From contig CAZTHL010000084.1 of assembly GCA_964613585.1 (NCBI GenBank), forward strand, positions 1-15,744: a stretch of DNA of 15,744 nucleotides, given 5' to 3'. The notes under the pieces were generated by a model that saw only the letters and a list, made by a program, of their open reading frames with translations, was not told the origin of the DNA and did not search any database. Shown here in pieces: positions 1-6,547 of this stretch. Numbering within the stretch: position 1 is the stretch's first letter; each line of letters starts with the position of its first letter. Source of the DNA: CAZTHL01 sp964613585 (GTDB lineage Bacteria; Pseudomonadota; Alphaproteobacteria; DSM-16000; Inquilinaceae). A program made the position numbers and the translations under genes.

Positions 1-25
1 GCTAAGGCTGCTTGGCGAGGGTTTC

Positions 26-1219
26 ATGATGCACCGCCCCTTCACCCCTCCCACCATCGGCCGGACGCGGCTCGAGATGGCGCCCGGCGTGGATCCGGGG
101 TGGGCCGCTCCCGCCCCGCCGCCGGTCCCCGGTCGACGCGACCGGCACATCGAGGTCGACACGGCTGGCGGAGCGCTGCTGGCCGGGCTGGTCGCCGACG
201 GCCGGCTGGTCGATCTGCTGGCCGAGCCGATGGATGATCCCCTGCACGTCGGTGGCGTCGTGGTCGCCCGCGTGCAGAAGTTGGATCCGGCGCGGAAGCA
301 GGCGTTTGTCGATGTCGGCCAGGGCGAGCCGGCACTGCTGGCGCTCGGCAAGGCAAGCCTGCGGGCCGGATCCTCCCTGCTCGTCCAGGCGACCGCCGAG
401 CCGCGCGCCGGCAAGGGCGCCGAGGTGACACGGGATGTGGCGCTCGCCGGCTGCCTGCTCGTGCACACCCCGCTCAGCCCCGGCCTGGCGGCGTCGAAGG
501 CGCTCGATCCGGCGGTGAAGGAGCGCTGGCGCAGCCGGCTGACCGACGGCTGGATCCTGCGCCGGGCCGCCGCCGGGGCCGAGGACGCGGCCGTGCTCGC
601 CGAGGCGGAGCGGCTGCGCTGGCGCTGGCAGGACATCCGCCACCGCGCGGGACTGGTGACGCCGCCGGTGGTCATCGAGCCGGGGCCGGACGTGGCCGTG
701 CGCCTGCTGCTCGACGCGCCGGAGGCGGGTGCGGTGATCGCCGCCGACGCGACGCTGCACCGCCGGCTGCGCGACGCGCTGCAGCGGGTGGCGCCGGAGC
801 TGCAGGAGCGGCTGCAGGCGAGCCCGGTCGGCCTGATCGAGGCCGTGCCGCCGCTGCTCCTGCCCGAGGTGCCGCTTGCCTGCGGCGGCCGGCTCATCAT
901 TGAGCGGACCCGGGCACTGACCGCCGTCGACGTGGATGGCGGCCGCTGCGGCGATGCGCTGCGGGTCAACCGAGAGGCGGCGCAGGAGGTGGCCCGGCAA
1001 CTCCGCTTGCGCAATCTTTCCGGCATCACGGTGGTCGACTTCGTCTCGCCGCGGCGCAAGGCCGACCGCGCGGCGGTGGTCGGGACGCTGCGCGCCGCGG
1101 TCGCCGACGACCCGGCGGGGGTGACCCTGGCCGGCGGCATGTCGCCGTTCGGGCTGGTCGAGCTGATGCGCCCGCGCCGCGGCCGGCCGCTGCACGAGGT
1201 GCTGCCGGAGGCGCCTTGA
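26..1219 (+). CDS. rng: Ribonuclease E/G family protein, short form
   Basis: This is an endoribonuclease of the RNase E/G family, 397 aa, which would cleave single-stranded RNA in rRNA maturation and mRNA decay. The S1-like N-terminal part is visible around residues 40-130 (QAFVDVGQGEPALL, then QATAEPRAGKGAEVTRDVALAG). The DNase I-like catalytic core follows. The two metal-binding aspartates of the family are present: D302 in LTAVDVDGG and D338 in ITVVDFVS, matching E. coli RNase E D303 and D346. The ORF ends soon after FGLVELMRPRRG, so it lacks the CPxCxG zinc-link and the small domain of E. coli RNase G (about 489 aa). This short form is common beside yacG in alphaproteobacteria. A GAGGG at 17-21 supports the ATG at 26 or 29. 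The first ~38 residues are Pro/Arg-rich and unlike the family, so a later start is possible. A TAA at 3-5 could end an upstream gene outside the window. Confidence 0.9.
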   Translation: MMHRPFTPPTIGRTRLEMAPGVDPGWAAPAPPPVPGRRDRHIEVDTAGGALLAGLVADGRLVDLLAEPMDDPLHVGGVVVARVQKLDPARKQAFVDVGQGEPALLALGKASLRAGSSLLVQATAEPRAGKGAEVTRDVALAGCLLVHTPLSPGLAASKALDPAVKERWRSRLTDGWILRRAAAGAEDAAVLAEAERLRWRWQDIRHRAGLVTPPVVIEPGPDVAVRLLLDAPEAGAVIAADATLHRRLRDALQRVAPELQERLQASPVGLIEAVPPLLLPEVPLACGGRLIIERTRALTAVDVDGGRCGDALRVNREAAQEVARQLRLRNLSGITVVDFVSPRRKADRAAVVGTLRAAVADDPAGVTLAGGMSPFGLVELMRPRRGRPLHEVLPEAP

Positions 1220-1220
1220 C

Positions 1221-1532
1221 GTGGCGCCGCCGGGGCCGAAAGTATGGGGCATGCGGGGAGACGGCACCGGCTCGGGCAGCAATGGCACGGTGATGGCACT
1301 GCCGGGGGTGCGCGGCTCCGGCCGGCGCTGTCCGATCTGTGGGCGGCCTTCGGTCGTGGAGGTGCGGCCGTTCTGTTCGCGGCGCTGCCGGGATGTCGAC
1401 CTCAACCGCTGGCTTGGCGAGGGCTATCGGGTGCCGGGCCGCGAGATCGAGGACGGCGGCGACGGCGAGGCCGCCGAGCCGGGGATCGACGAGCGATCAC
1501 GGCTGGACAAGCCGCCCGGCGGTGGCCTATAA
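1221..1532 (+). CDS. yacG: YacG-type zinc-binding protein (DNA gyrase inhibitor family)
   Basis: This is a small protein of the YacG family. E. coli YacG binds zinc and inhibits DNA gyrase by binding GyrB. The four zinc ligands are visible as CPIC at residues 37-40 and CSRRC at 52-56 (C-x2-C-x11-C-x3-C). They are followed by the family signature DVDLNRWLGEGYRVPG. The start is uncertain. GTG at 1221 has a GGAGG at 1207-1211, 9 bases upstream and inside the end of the RNase gene. ATG codons at 1251 and 1293 would give shorter proteins closer to the usual ~60-70 aa, but they lack a clear Shine-Dalgarno sequence. The gene begins 1 base after the RNase stop, so the two are probably cotranscribed, with tRNA-Phe 26 bases downstream. 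Confidence 0.88.
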   Translation: MAPPGPKVWGMRGDGTGSGSNGTVMALPGVRGSGRRCPICGRPSVVEVRPFCSRRCRDVDLNRWLGEGYRVPGREIEDGGDGEAAEPGIDERSRLDKPPGGGL

Positions 1533-1558
1533 GCCCGTTTCGCTTCGGCTCGAAGCAC

Positions 1559-1634
1559 GCCCAGGTAGCTCAGGTGGTAGAGCAGTGCACTGAAAATGCA
1601 CGTGTCGGTGGTTCAACTCCATCCCTGGGCACCA
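1559..1634 (+). tRNA. tRNA-Phe (anticodon GAA)
   Basis: This is a complete 76-nt cloverleaf read directly from sequence. The acceptor stem GCCCAGG (1559-1565) pairs with CCTGGGC (1624-1630). The D stem is GCTC/GAGC. The anticodon stem GTGCA/TGCAC encloses loop CTGAAAA, with anticodon GAA at 1592-1594. The T stem GGTGG/CCATC (one G-U pair) encloses TTCAACT. Discriminator A is at 1631 and an encoded CCA at 1632-1634. It lies 26 bases after yacG in the same direction, the usual alphaproteobacterial neighbourhood. I saw no second copy of its 3' end elsewhere in the window, so nothing here shows it serving as an attachment site. Confidence 0.98.
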
Positions 1635-1702
1635 CCTTGTCGACCGGCCCGCGGCGTGTCGGCGACCCCTTCACCGGCTTGGCACATCCTGACCGCCGTT
1701 CA

Positions 1703-1721
1703 CTGTCCCCGGCACGGACAG
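1703..1721. terminator. Small hairpin between convergent tRNA-Phe and vapC
   Basis: The inverted repeat CTGTCC (1703-1708) / GGACAG (1716-1721) has a 7-base loop. It lies between the 3' end of tRNA-Phe and the 3' end of the convergent toxin gene. No T-run follows on either strand, so it is only a weak candidate for a bidirectional terminator. Confidence 0.3.
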
Positions 1722-1737
1722 CCTTGACGGCCGGGCA

Positions 1738-2136
1738 TCATGCGACCTCGACACGGGCAAGCGTGGCCGCGGCAGCGGCAGCGGCAAGCGGACGGTCGCG
1801 CCTGAGCAGCGCAGCGTCGAGCGCCTCGGCGAGAGCGGCATACGCTGCATCGTAGGCGGTGAGGGGGCCGCGCAGGTCCCGGAGGCGGGACAGAAGCCCC
1901 TCAGGCGGGTATCGCCGTATCGGGAAATCCTCAAGATCCACCCGGGCCAGGCGCCCGCGGCGCTCGTCCAGCTTGCCCGGGTCCGCATCCCGGCGGATCA
2001 CCCGGTTCCCCTCCACATCGATCCGGTGAGGAACGTGGAGCGTCCGTCCCCCCTTGAACAGCCGGTCGTCAACGGCGTCCGCGGCCGGGGTGCGTAGCAG
2101 TGTCTCGAGCAGCGCGGAGGCATCGAGGACGATCAC
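1738..2136 (-). CDS. vapC: PIN-domain ribonuclease toxin, VapC type
   Basis: This is a 132-aa PIN-domain protein and the likely toxin of a type II toxin-antitoxin pair; VapC toxins are Mg2+-dependent RNases that cut tRNA or rRNA. The four acidic active-site positions of the family are visible: D5 in VIVLDASALL, E42 in RIDVEGNRV, D96 in LTAYDAAYAALAEALDA and D114 in LLRRDRPLA. The GTG start at 2136 is chosen because it gives the normal VIVLDAS N-terminus. It also overlaps the antitoxin stop codon by 4 bases (GTGA), the translational coupling usual for these pairs. The open frame continues upstream, but there it is the shadow of the antitoxin gene. The segment after E42 (VEGNRVIRR rather than the common VEVxxVLRR) is slightly divergent. 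The module is complete and shows no disruption. Confidence 0.88.
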   Translation of the reverse strand: MIVLDASALLETLLRTPAADAVDDRLFKGGRTLHVPHRIDVEGNRVIRRDADPGKLDERRGRLARVDLEDFPIRRYPPEGLLSRLRDLRGPLTAYDAAYAALAEALDAALLRRDRPLAAAAAAATLARVEVA

Positions 2137-2363
2137 CGGGACTCGCGCTCGGCGCGGACCGCCTCGGCCGGGGTCACCGACGGCGTGACGGCTGATCGCG
2201 CCCCGACACGCGCCCGCACTTCGTCCAAGGTCGGCCGCCCGGCCACCGCGCCGAGCTCGGCCAGCAGGTAGTCGGACAAGGACATGCCTGCCAGGGGCGC
2301 GCGCGCTTTGAGCCGCCGATGCAAAAAGCCCGGACCATTGCGGATCTGAATCACGCTTGACAT
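2133..2363 (-). CDS. vapB: FitA/VapB-like antitoxin
   Basis: This is a 76-aa protein whose N-terminus (SSVIQIRNGPGFLHRRLKARAPLAGMSLSDYLLAEL) matches FitA-like ribbon-helix-helix antitoxins, consensus xIRNVPxxLHRRLKARAAxAGMSLSDYLLxEL. The first ~40 residues would form the dimeric DNA-binding fold. The remaining residues (about 45-76) would wrap the PIN toxin and block its active site. The stop overlaps the vapC start by 4 bases. The ATG at 2363 fits the family N-terminus exactly. No strong Shine-Dalgarno is visible, and the region just upstream is occupied by inverted repeats, consistent with autorepression. The pair lies between tRNA-Phe and the fixX terminator region, unrelated in function to either neighbour. 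Confidence 0.85.
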   Translation of the reverse strand: MSSVIQIRNGPGFLHRRLKARAPLAGMSLSDYLLAELGAVAGRPTLDEVRARVGARSAVTPSVTPAEAVRAERESR

Positions 2364-2370
2364 GAGTCAA
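2357..2370. promoter_or_regulatory. Inverted repeat across the antitoxin start codon
   Basis: A perfect repeat TTGAC-ATGA-GTCAA spans the vapB start codon (2361-2363). Ribbon-helix-helix antitoxins usually bind short inverted repeats around their own promoter, so this may be an operator half or a second operator. The function is inferred only from position and symmetry. Confidence 0.4.
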
Positions 2371-2378
2371 ACACGTTA

Positions 2379-2395
2379 GCATGCGCAGCGCATGC
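2379..2395. promoter_or_regulatory. 17-bp perfect palindrome, candidate vapBC operator
   Basis: GCATGCGC-A-GCGCATGC is a perfect inverted repeat with 8-base arms and a 1-base centre. It begins 15 bases upstream of the antitoxin start. Its size, symmetry and position fit autoregulatory operators of VapBC/FitAB modules. A weak -35-like TTGGCA lies next to it on the minus strand (2398-2393), but I could not find a convincing matching -10 box. Binding is inferred, not shown. Confidence 0.55.
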
Positions 2396-2424
2396 CAATG
2401 ACCCTATCGCCGCGGGGTGCGGCA

Positions 2425-2442
2425 GCCGCCGCCGCCGCCGCC
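2425..2442. repeat. (GCC)6 triplet run
   Basis: Six consecutive GCC units lie in the non-coding stretch between the toxin-antitoxin pair and the fix operon. It is short and in GC-rich DNA, so it may be chance or slippage. No function is suggested. Confidence 0.6.
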
Positions 2443-2660
2443 GGGGCCGGCGGACACTGGCCCGCACGGCAGTGACGTTGCCTGGCTGGCGGGATTTGGG
2501 CGCAGGCTGGATTGGGCTCAGGCGGGATAATGGGCGCCGTCGTCCGACAGTGATCGCCCCCGCGGACGTCGTCGGCGCCGGGAATGCGCCGATCCCTCGA
2601 TGGTGCCGATGCTTGAGCATCGCTTACAGAGGTACGTGACCGGTGATCGGTCGTGCGACG

Positions 2661-2680
2661 GCCACGGCCCGGGCCGTGGC
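2661..2680. repeat. 20-bp perfect palindrome
   Basis: GCCACGGCCCGGGCCGTGGC is a perfect palindrome with 10-base arms and no spacer. It lies 14 bases from the larger hairpin at 2695-2727. It could be a second terminator hairpin or a protein-binding site. As RNA it would form a GC-rich stem with a few central bases unpaired. Confidence 0.6.
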
Positions 2681-2694
2681 TGCGCCGCCTCGTG

Positions 2695-2727
2695 CCGGAT
2701 CACGGCGCCACGGGCGCCGTGATCCGG
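2695..2727 (-). terminator. Perfect 15-bp hairpin downstream of fixX
   Basis: The 15-base arms (2695-2709 and 2713-2727) are exact reverse complements around a 3-base loop. The hairpin sits 10 bases past the fixX stop codon on the operon's strand, so it is the likely end of the fixABCX transcript. No U-tract follows, so it would be a non-classical terminator or a 3'-end stabilising structure. Confidence 0.65.
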
Positions 2728-2737
2728 CGGTTCGCGC

Positions 2738-3025
2738 TTACCCGAACTTGTAGGCCACGCCGAAGCCGCCGCGGGGGTAGTCCCAGATCAGCTCATGGGT
2801 GTGGGCGGTGAGGAGCCGGCAGCTGCCGCATTCAAGGCAGCCGTCGAGCGTCGGCACTACCCTTCCGTCCTCCTCCAGGCTCCAGCAGCCGGCCGGGCAG
2901 CACTCGACCAGGCTTCGGAGTGCGTCCGACGGCACCGCGTCCGGCCAGCGCAGGCGCACATGGACGTTGCCCTCGTCGACCAGGTAACGGTTCTGGAAGA
3001 GCTTCTCCTCGACCTTGCTGCTCAT
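2738..3025 (-). CDS. fixX: FixX ferredoxin-like protein
   Basis: This is a 95-aa ferredoxin-like subunit of the FixABCX complex, which passes electrons in the chain that feeds nitrogenase. The Fe-S cysteines are visible as ECCPAGCW (C42, C43, C47) and DGCLECGSCR (C63, C66, C69), as expected for FixX. Length matches the family (about 97 aa). The ATG at 3025 is chosen because it overlaps the fixC stop as ATGA (4 bases) and begins the normal N-terminus; longer open frames upstream are shadows of fixC. It is the last gene of the operon, followed by a strong hairpin. Confidence 0.95.
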   Translation of the reverse strand: MSSKVEEKLFQNRYLVDEGNVHVRLRWPDAVPSDALRSLVECCPAGCWSLEEDGRVVPTLDGCLECGSCRLLTAHTHELIWDYPRGGFGVAYKFG

Positions 3026-4323
3026 CGGAAGGCCCTCGCCATCTTGACCGCGTCGCCGACCAGCCCGCCGATGCGGCGGCTGCGCCGGAAGCTGCGGACG
3101 ATCTCTCTCTGCTTGCTCTTCTTGTCGACGCCGTCCACCCGGAACCAGGTGTCCGCCGCCTGGCTGAGCAGGCTCGGATACGTCGTGACGAACTGCTTGT
3201 TGGAGTGCAGGACCTCGGGCAGGTCGCGGTACTTGCGCAGGTCCTTCATGACGTAGCTGTCCTCGAGCCGCTGCTTGTAGCGCGACAGGAAGCCGGCCCG
3301 CATGGGGTAGCCGTCGCGCTTGATGCTGACGATCGCCTCGGCGGCCATGCGGCCCGACGCCATCGCCAGGTTCGAGCCCTCGCGGTGCAGCGAATTGACG
3401 AAGTGCCCGGCGTCGCCGACGACCACCCAGCCGTCGCCGTACAGCTTCGGCATGGCCTTGTAGCCGCCCTCCGGGATCAGGTGCGCGGCGTACTCCTTGA
3501 CCTCGCTGCCGGCGAGCAGCGGCGCGATGGTCGGGTGCTGCTTGAAGCGCTCGAGCAGGTCGTAGGGCTTCACCCCGGCGTCGCGAATGTCCGACAGGAG
3601 GCATCCGATGCCGACCGAGAGCGACTCACGGTTGGTGTAGATGAAGGCCGTGCCGACCATCCCCAGCGTCACGGTGCCGGCGATCTCGATGACCACGCCC
3701 TCGTTTTCGCCGATGTTGAAGCGCTGCTCGATGGTCTCCTGCGGCAGGAAGTGCATCTCCTTGACCGCCAGCGCCGCGTGCTCCGGCTTCAGCGTCTTCT
3801 GGATGCCGGAACGGTCGCCGACCAGCGCATTCACGCCGTCGGCCAGCACCACCACGTCGGCCAGGATGTCGCCGCCCGGCCGGTCGGTGCGCACGCCGAT
3901 CACCTTGCCGCTGTCGCTGCGCAGGAGCTCGGTGACCGTGGTCTCGCAGATCAGCAGCGCGCCGGCCTCTTGGACCTTCTTGCTGAACCACTTGTCGAAC
4001 TGGGCGCGGATCACCGTGTAGCGGTTCGGGCGGTCCTCATTGAAGCGGTCGGAGCGGTAATGGCTGCCGACATAGGACTGGTCGTCGAGCATCCACACGC
4101 GCTGCTCGATGATGTGCCGCTCGAGCGGCGCCTCCTCGCGGAACTCGGGGAGCAGGGCCTCGAGCGCATCCGCGTAGAGGATGGCGCCTTGGACGTTCTT
4201 GGCGCCGGGATACTCGCCGCGCTCCAGCTGGAGTACGCTCAAGCCCTCCCGCGCCAGGGTCAGCGCCGCGGCGTTGCCGGACGGGCCGGCGCCGACGACG
4301 ATGGCATCGAACTTCTCGGTCAT
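3022..4323 (-). CDS. fixC: FixC electron-transfer flavoprotein-quinone oxidoreductase
   Basis: This is a 433-aa FAD protein of the ETF-QO family. In FixABCX it takes electrons from the FixAB flavoprotein and reduces quinone at the membrane, the exergonic half of the bifurcation that drives ferredoxin or flavodoxin reduction. The dinucleotide-binding motif is seen at the N-terminus (IVVGAGPSGNAAA, glycines at 11, 13 and 16). A second FAD motif lies in GDAGHFVNSLHREGSNLAMASGRMAAEAI near residues 315-345. Length is normal for FixC. The ATG at 4323 is preceded by GAGGA at suitable spacing. The gene lies 15 bases after fixB and overlaps fixX by 4 bases. Confidence 0.96.
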   Translation of the reverse strand: MTEKFDAIVVGAGPSGNAAALTLAREGLSVLQLERGEYPGAKNVQGAILYADALEALLPEFREEAPLERHIIEQRVWMLDDQSYVGSHYRSDRFNEDRPNRYTVIRAQFDKWFSKKVQEAGALLICETTVTELLRSDSGKVIGVRTDRPGGDILADVVVLADGVNALVGDRSGIQKTLKPEHAALAVKEMHFLPQETIEQRFNIGENEGVVIEIAGTVTLGMVGTAFIYTNRESLSVGIGCLLSDIRDAGVKPYDLLERFKQHPTIAPLLAGSEVKEYAAHLIPEGGYKAMPKLYGDGWVVVGDAGHFVNSLHREGSNLAMASGRMAAEAIVSIKRDGYPMRAGFLSRYKQRLEDSYVMKDLRKYRDLPEVLHSNKQFVTTYPSLLSQAADTWFRVDGVDKKSKQREIVRSFRRSRRIGGLVGDAVKMARAFR

Positions 4324-4338
4324 GGACGATCCTCTGGG

Positions 4339-5490
4339 CTAGGCCGTGGGCGCCTGGGCGGCGGGGGCGACGGTGCTGAGGCCGTCGGCGAGCGCCGCCG
4401 GGGTCAGCGCGTGCGCCGGCCGGCCCTCGAAGTAGCGGATCAGCGCAGGCACGATCTCGAGCGCGTCGCCGACGATGCCGTAATGGGCAAAGTCGAAGAT
4501 CGGCGCATCGGGATCGGTGTTGATGGCCAGGATGGTGTCGGCGCCCTCGACGCCGACCCGGTGCTGCACGGCGCCGGAGATGCCGCAGGCGATGTAGAGC
4601 TTCGGCCGGATGGTCTTGCCGGTCTGGCCGATCTGTCGGTCGGCGCCGATCCAGCCCTGCTGGACGAGCGGCCGCGAGCCGCCGAACTCCGCGCCCAGCG
4701 CCTCGGCGAGCCGCTTGATCAACTCGAAGTTCTCGGGGCTGCCCATGCCGCGGCCGCCGGCGACGACCACCTCGGCGTAGGCCAGCTGCGCCTTGTCCTG
4801 CTGGGCGTCGGGGACGTAGTCGAGCACCTTGGTGACGACCTCGTCCTCGGCCATGCCGAGCGGCCGGGTGACCACCGTGCCGGCGCGCGCCGGCTCCGGC
4901 TCGGGCATGGCCATGACCCGCGGCCGGATCGTGGCCATCTGCGGCCGGACATGCATGGTCTGGATGGTGCAGAGCAGGCTGCCGCCGAAGGTCGGGCGGG
5001 TCGAGGCCAGGCCGCGCGTCTCCGGGTCGATGGCGAGCTCGGTGCAGTCGGCGGTCAGGCCGGTCGCCAGCGTCGTCGCCACCGCGCCGGCCAGGTCGCG
5101 GCCGAGCGGCGTGGCGCCGAGCAGCAGCGCCTCCGGCTTGAACTCGCGCACCAGGTCGGACAGGCCCTTGGTGTAGGGGTCGGTGCGGTAGTGCTCCAGC
5201 ACCGGGTCGTCGATCCGGTAGACGGTGTCGGCGCCGTAGGTGAAGGCGGCCCGGGTCGCCTCGTCCATGGCCGGGTCGGGCGGGCCCAGCAGCACGGCGC
5301 CGACATCGACCGACAGCGTGTCGGCCAGCTTGCGGCCCTCGCCGAGCAGCTCCCAGGACACGGGATGGACCCGGCCCCGCTCCAGCTCGACGAACACCCA
5401 GACGCCGCGCCACGCCGCCAGATGCTCGGGCGGCTTCTTGCCGGCCGGTGCGGCCTTGCGGGCGGGGCGTGCGGGGGAGTCTTGCGTCAT
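4339..5490 (-). CDS. fixB: FixB electron-transfer flavoprotein alpha subunit
   Basis: This is a 383-aa EtfA/FixB protein that forms a heterodimer with FixA. The C-terminal FAD domain carries the family signature around residues 272-311: GSRPLVQQGWIGADRQIG, then QTGKTIRPKLYIACGISG, then QH. Downstream INTDPDAPIFDFAHYGIVGD is also typical. The first ~25 residues are a basic, Ala/Pro/Lys-rich extension before the conserved WVFVE strand; its role is unknown. The ATG at 5490 has a GAGGT about 8 bases upstream. It lies 52 bases after fixA and 15 bases before fixC, clearly in the same operon. Confidence 0.96.
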   Translation of the reverse strand: MTQDSPARPARKAAPAGKKPPEHLAAWRGVWVFVELERGRVHPVSWELLGEGRKLADTLSVDVGAVLLGPPDPAMDEATRAAFTYGADTVYRIDDPVLEHYRTDPYTKGLSDLVREFKPEALLLGATPLGRDLAGAVATTLATGLTADCTELAIDPETRGLASTRPTFGGSLLCTIQTMHVRPQMATIRPRVMAMPEPEPARAGTVVTRPLGMAEDEVVTKVLDYVPDAQQDKAQLAYAEVVVAGGRGMGSPENFELIKRLAEALGAEFGGSRPLVQQGWIGADRQIGQTGKTIRPKLYIACGISGAVQHRVGVEGADTILAINTDPDAPIFDFAHYGIVGDALEIVPALIRYFEGRPAHALTPAALADGLSTVAPAAQAPTA

Positions 5491-5542
5491 GGTCGGGACC
5501 TCGTCGGGTCAGCGGATGGCGGGCGTGGGGAACGGGGCGCGA

Positions 5543-6385
5543 TCAGGCCGGCGGCGCCAGCTCGGCGGCCAGCGCCGGCTGCTCGGCGAGCAGGGTGTCC
5601 AGCGCCTCGGCGACCGCGCTGTCGGCGTCGACCGCCTCCGCGCCGAGGATTTTCGCCCGCTCGGTGCGGGGGCTCGGCGCGAACACCCGCCGGACCATGG
5701 TCGGCGAGCCTTTCAGCCCGCACTGGGTCTTGTCGGTGATGCCGGCGGCCTGGGCGCTCCACACCTCGACCTCGGCGCGCGCCGCACGGAACAGGCTGTC
5801 CATGTCGGCGTAGCGGATGCGGCAGGTGCCCTCGAGCATGGTGATCAGGCAGGGCAGCCGCGAGGACAGCACCTGCACCCCGCCTTCCGAGCGGCGCTCG
5901 ACGACGATCTCGCGGCTGTCCAGGTCGAGCCCGGTCAAGGCCGAGACGTAGGTCAGCTGCTGCACGCCGAGCCGGCGGGCAATGCCGGGGCCCACCTGGG
6001 CGGTGTCGCCGTCGATGGTTTGCTTGCCGGCGAAGATGATGTCGACCGGCTCCTGCTCATGCAGGCGCTCGATCGCCGTGGACAGCACGTAGGAGGTGGC
6101 CAGCGTGTCCGAGCCGGCGAACATCCGGTCGGTCAGCAGCACCGCGCGGTCGGCGCCGTAGCCGAGGCACTTGCGCAGCGCCGTCTCGGCCATGGGCGGG
6201 CCCATGCTGATGGCCGTGACCGTGGCGCCCAGCCGGTCCTTGAGGCGCAGCGCCTCCTCCAGGGAGACCAGGTCGTACGGGTTGACGATCGTGGGGACGC
6301 CTTGGCGCATGATCGTGTTGGTTACCGGGTGGACCCGGATCTGGGCGCTGTCGGGCACCTGCTTGATGCAGACCACGATGTGCAT
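5543..6385 (-). CDS. fixA: FixA electron-transfer flavoprotein beta subunit
   Basis: This is a 280-aa EtfB/FixA protein. With FixB it binds the flavins that split electrons from NADH between quinone (through FixC) and ferredoxin or flavodoxin for nitrogenase. The N-terminus MHIVVCIKQVPD and the segment AGKQTIDGDTAQVGP (residues 119-133) are typical. The DGDTAQVGP stretch is, to my knowledge, associated with the bifurcating subgroup of ETFs. The ATG at 6385 is chosen because it begins the conserved strand and has GGAGGT at 6396-6391, 5 bases upstream. The open frame continues to 6610 but that part is non-coding control region. It is the first gene of the operon, behind a sigma-54-type promoter. 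Confidence 0.96.
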   Translation of the reverse strand: MHIVVCIKQVPDSAQIRVHPVTNTIMRQGVPTIVNPYDLVSLEEALRLKDRLGATVTAISMGPPMAETALRKCLGYGADRAVLLTDRMFAGSDTLATSYVLSTAIERLHEQEPVDIIFAGKQTIDGDTAQVGPGIARRLGVQQLTYVSALTGLDLDSREIVVERRSEGGVQVLSSRLPCLITMLEGTCRIRYADMDSLFRAARAEVEVWSAQAAGITDKTQCGLKGSPTMVRRVFAPSPRTERAKILGAEAVDADSAVAEALDTLLAEQPALAAELAPPA

Positions 6386-6435
6386 GCCTGACCTCCAAGG
6401 GGCGGCCGCGGGAGAGTTTAGCTCGATGCAGTGAC

Positions 6436-6451
6436 AGCAAGCGCCGTACCA
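6436..6451 (-). promoter_or_regulatory. Sigma-54 (-24/-12) promoter of fixABCX
   Basis: On the minus strand the sequence reads TGGTAC-GGCGC-TTGCT, against the sigma-54 consensus TGGCAC-N5-TTGCW. The invariant GG (6450-6449) and GC (6438-6437) are separated by exactly 10 bases. Transcription would begin about 12 bases beyond the GC, leaving a leader of roughly 40 bases before the fixA ATG. The NifA-type site at 6548-6563 lies about 100 bp upstream. Confidence 0.85.
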
Positions 6452-6480
6452 ACTCGGGACCCCGCCCGCGAAGCCGCCTC

Positions 6481-6493
6481 GGTCAACGCCTTG
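6481..6493. promoter_or_regulatory. IHF-like site in fixA control region
   Basis: GGTCAACGCCTTG matches the TCAA-N4-TTR core of the IHF consensus WATCAANNNNTTR but not its first two bases. It lies between the NifA-type activator site and the sigma-54 promoter, where IHF bends DNA in other nif promoters. A match this short could be chance. Confidence 0.4.
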
Positions 6494-6547
6494 CTCCCCG
6501 GTCGGGCATGACGCCCATGCAGCAAAGGTGACAGCAGGCCCCGGCCT

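Larger units (their letters stand above)
2396..2737. other. Non-coding interval between vapBC and fixX
   Basis: No credible gene was found on either strand. The short open frames here have low-complexity, Arg/Pro-rich translations with no family resemblance. The interval holds a GCC triplet run (2425-2442) and two perfect palindromes (2661-2680 and 2695-2727). A GATAAT at 2526-2531 resembles a -10 box but has no suitably spaced -35 element. The rest shows nothing I can interpret. Confidence 0.6.

Noticed and set aside
1559..1634. tRNA-Phe as an integration site for the downstream genes
   Set aside because: No integrase and no repeated tRNA 3' end were seen in the window.
1738..2382. A single 214-aa protein spanning the whole toxin-antitoxin region
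   Set aside because: Only the C-terminal 132 residues match a PIN domain; the upstream part is an out-of-frame reading of the antitoxin gene.
2518..2703. 61-aa minus-strand open frame in the vapBC-fixX gap
   Set aside because: The translation is low-complexity with no family resemblance, and its start codon lies inside the terminator-like hairpin.
2920..5739. Very long plus-strand open frame opposite the fix genes
   Set aside because: It is a GC-rich shadow: fixX, fixC and fixB are strongly supported on the minus strand and the plus-strand translation is low-complexity.
6481..6495. Plus-strand GG-N10-GC (GGTCAACGCCTTGCT) as a sigma-54 promoter for the lipoprotein
   Set aside because: The -24 box matches consensus only at GG, the NifA-type site would lie downstream of it, and it is about 190 bases from the gene.
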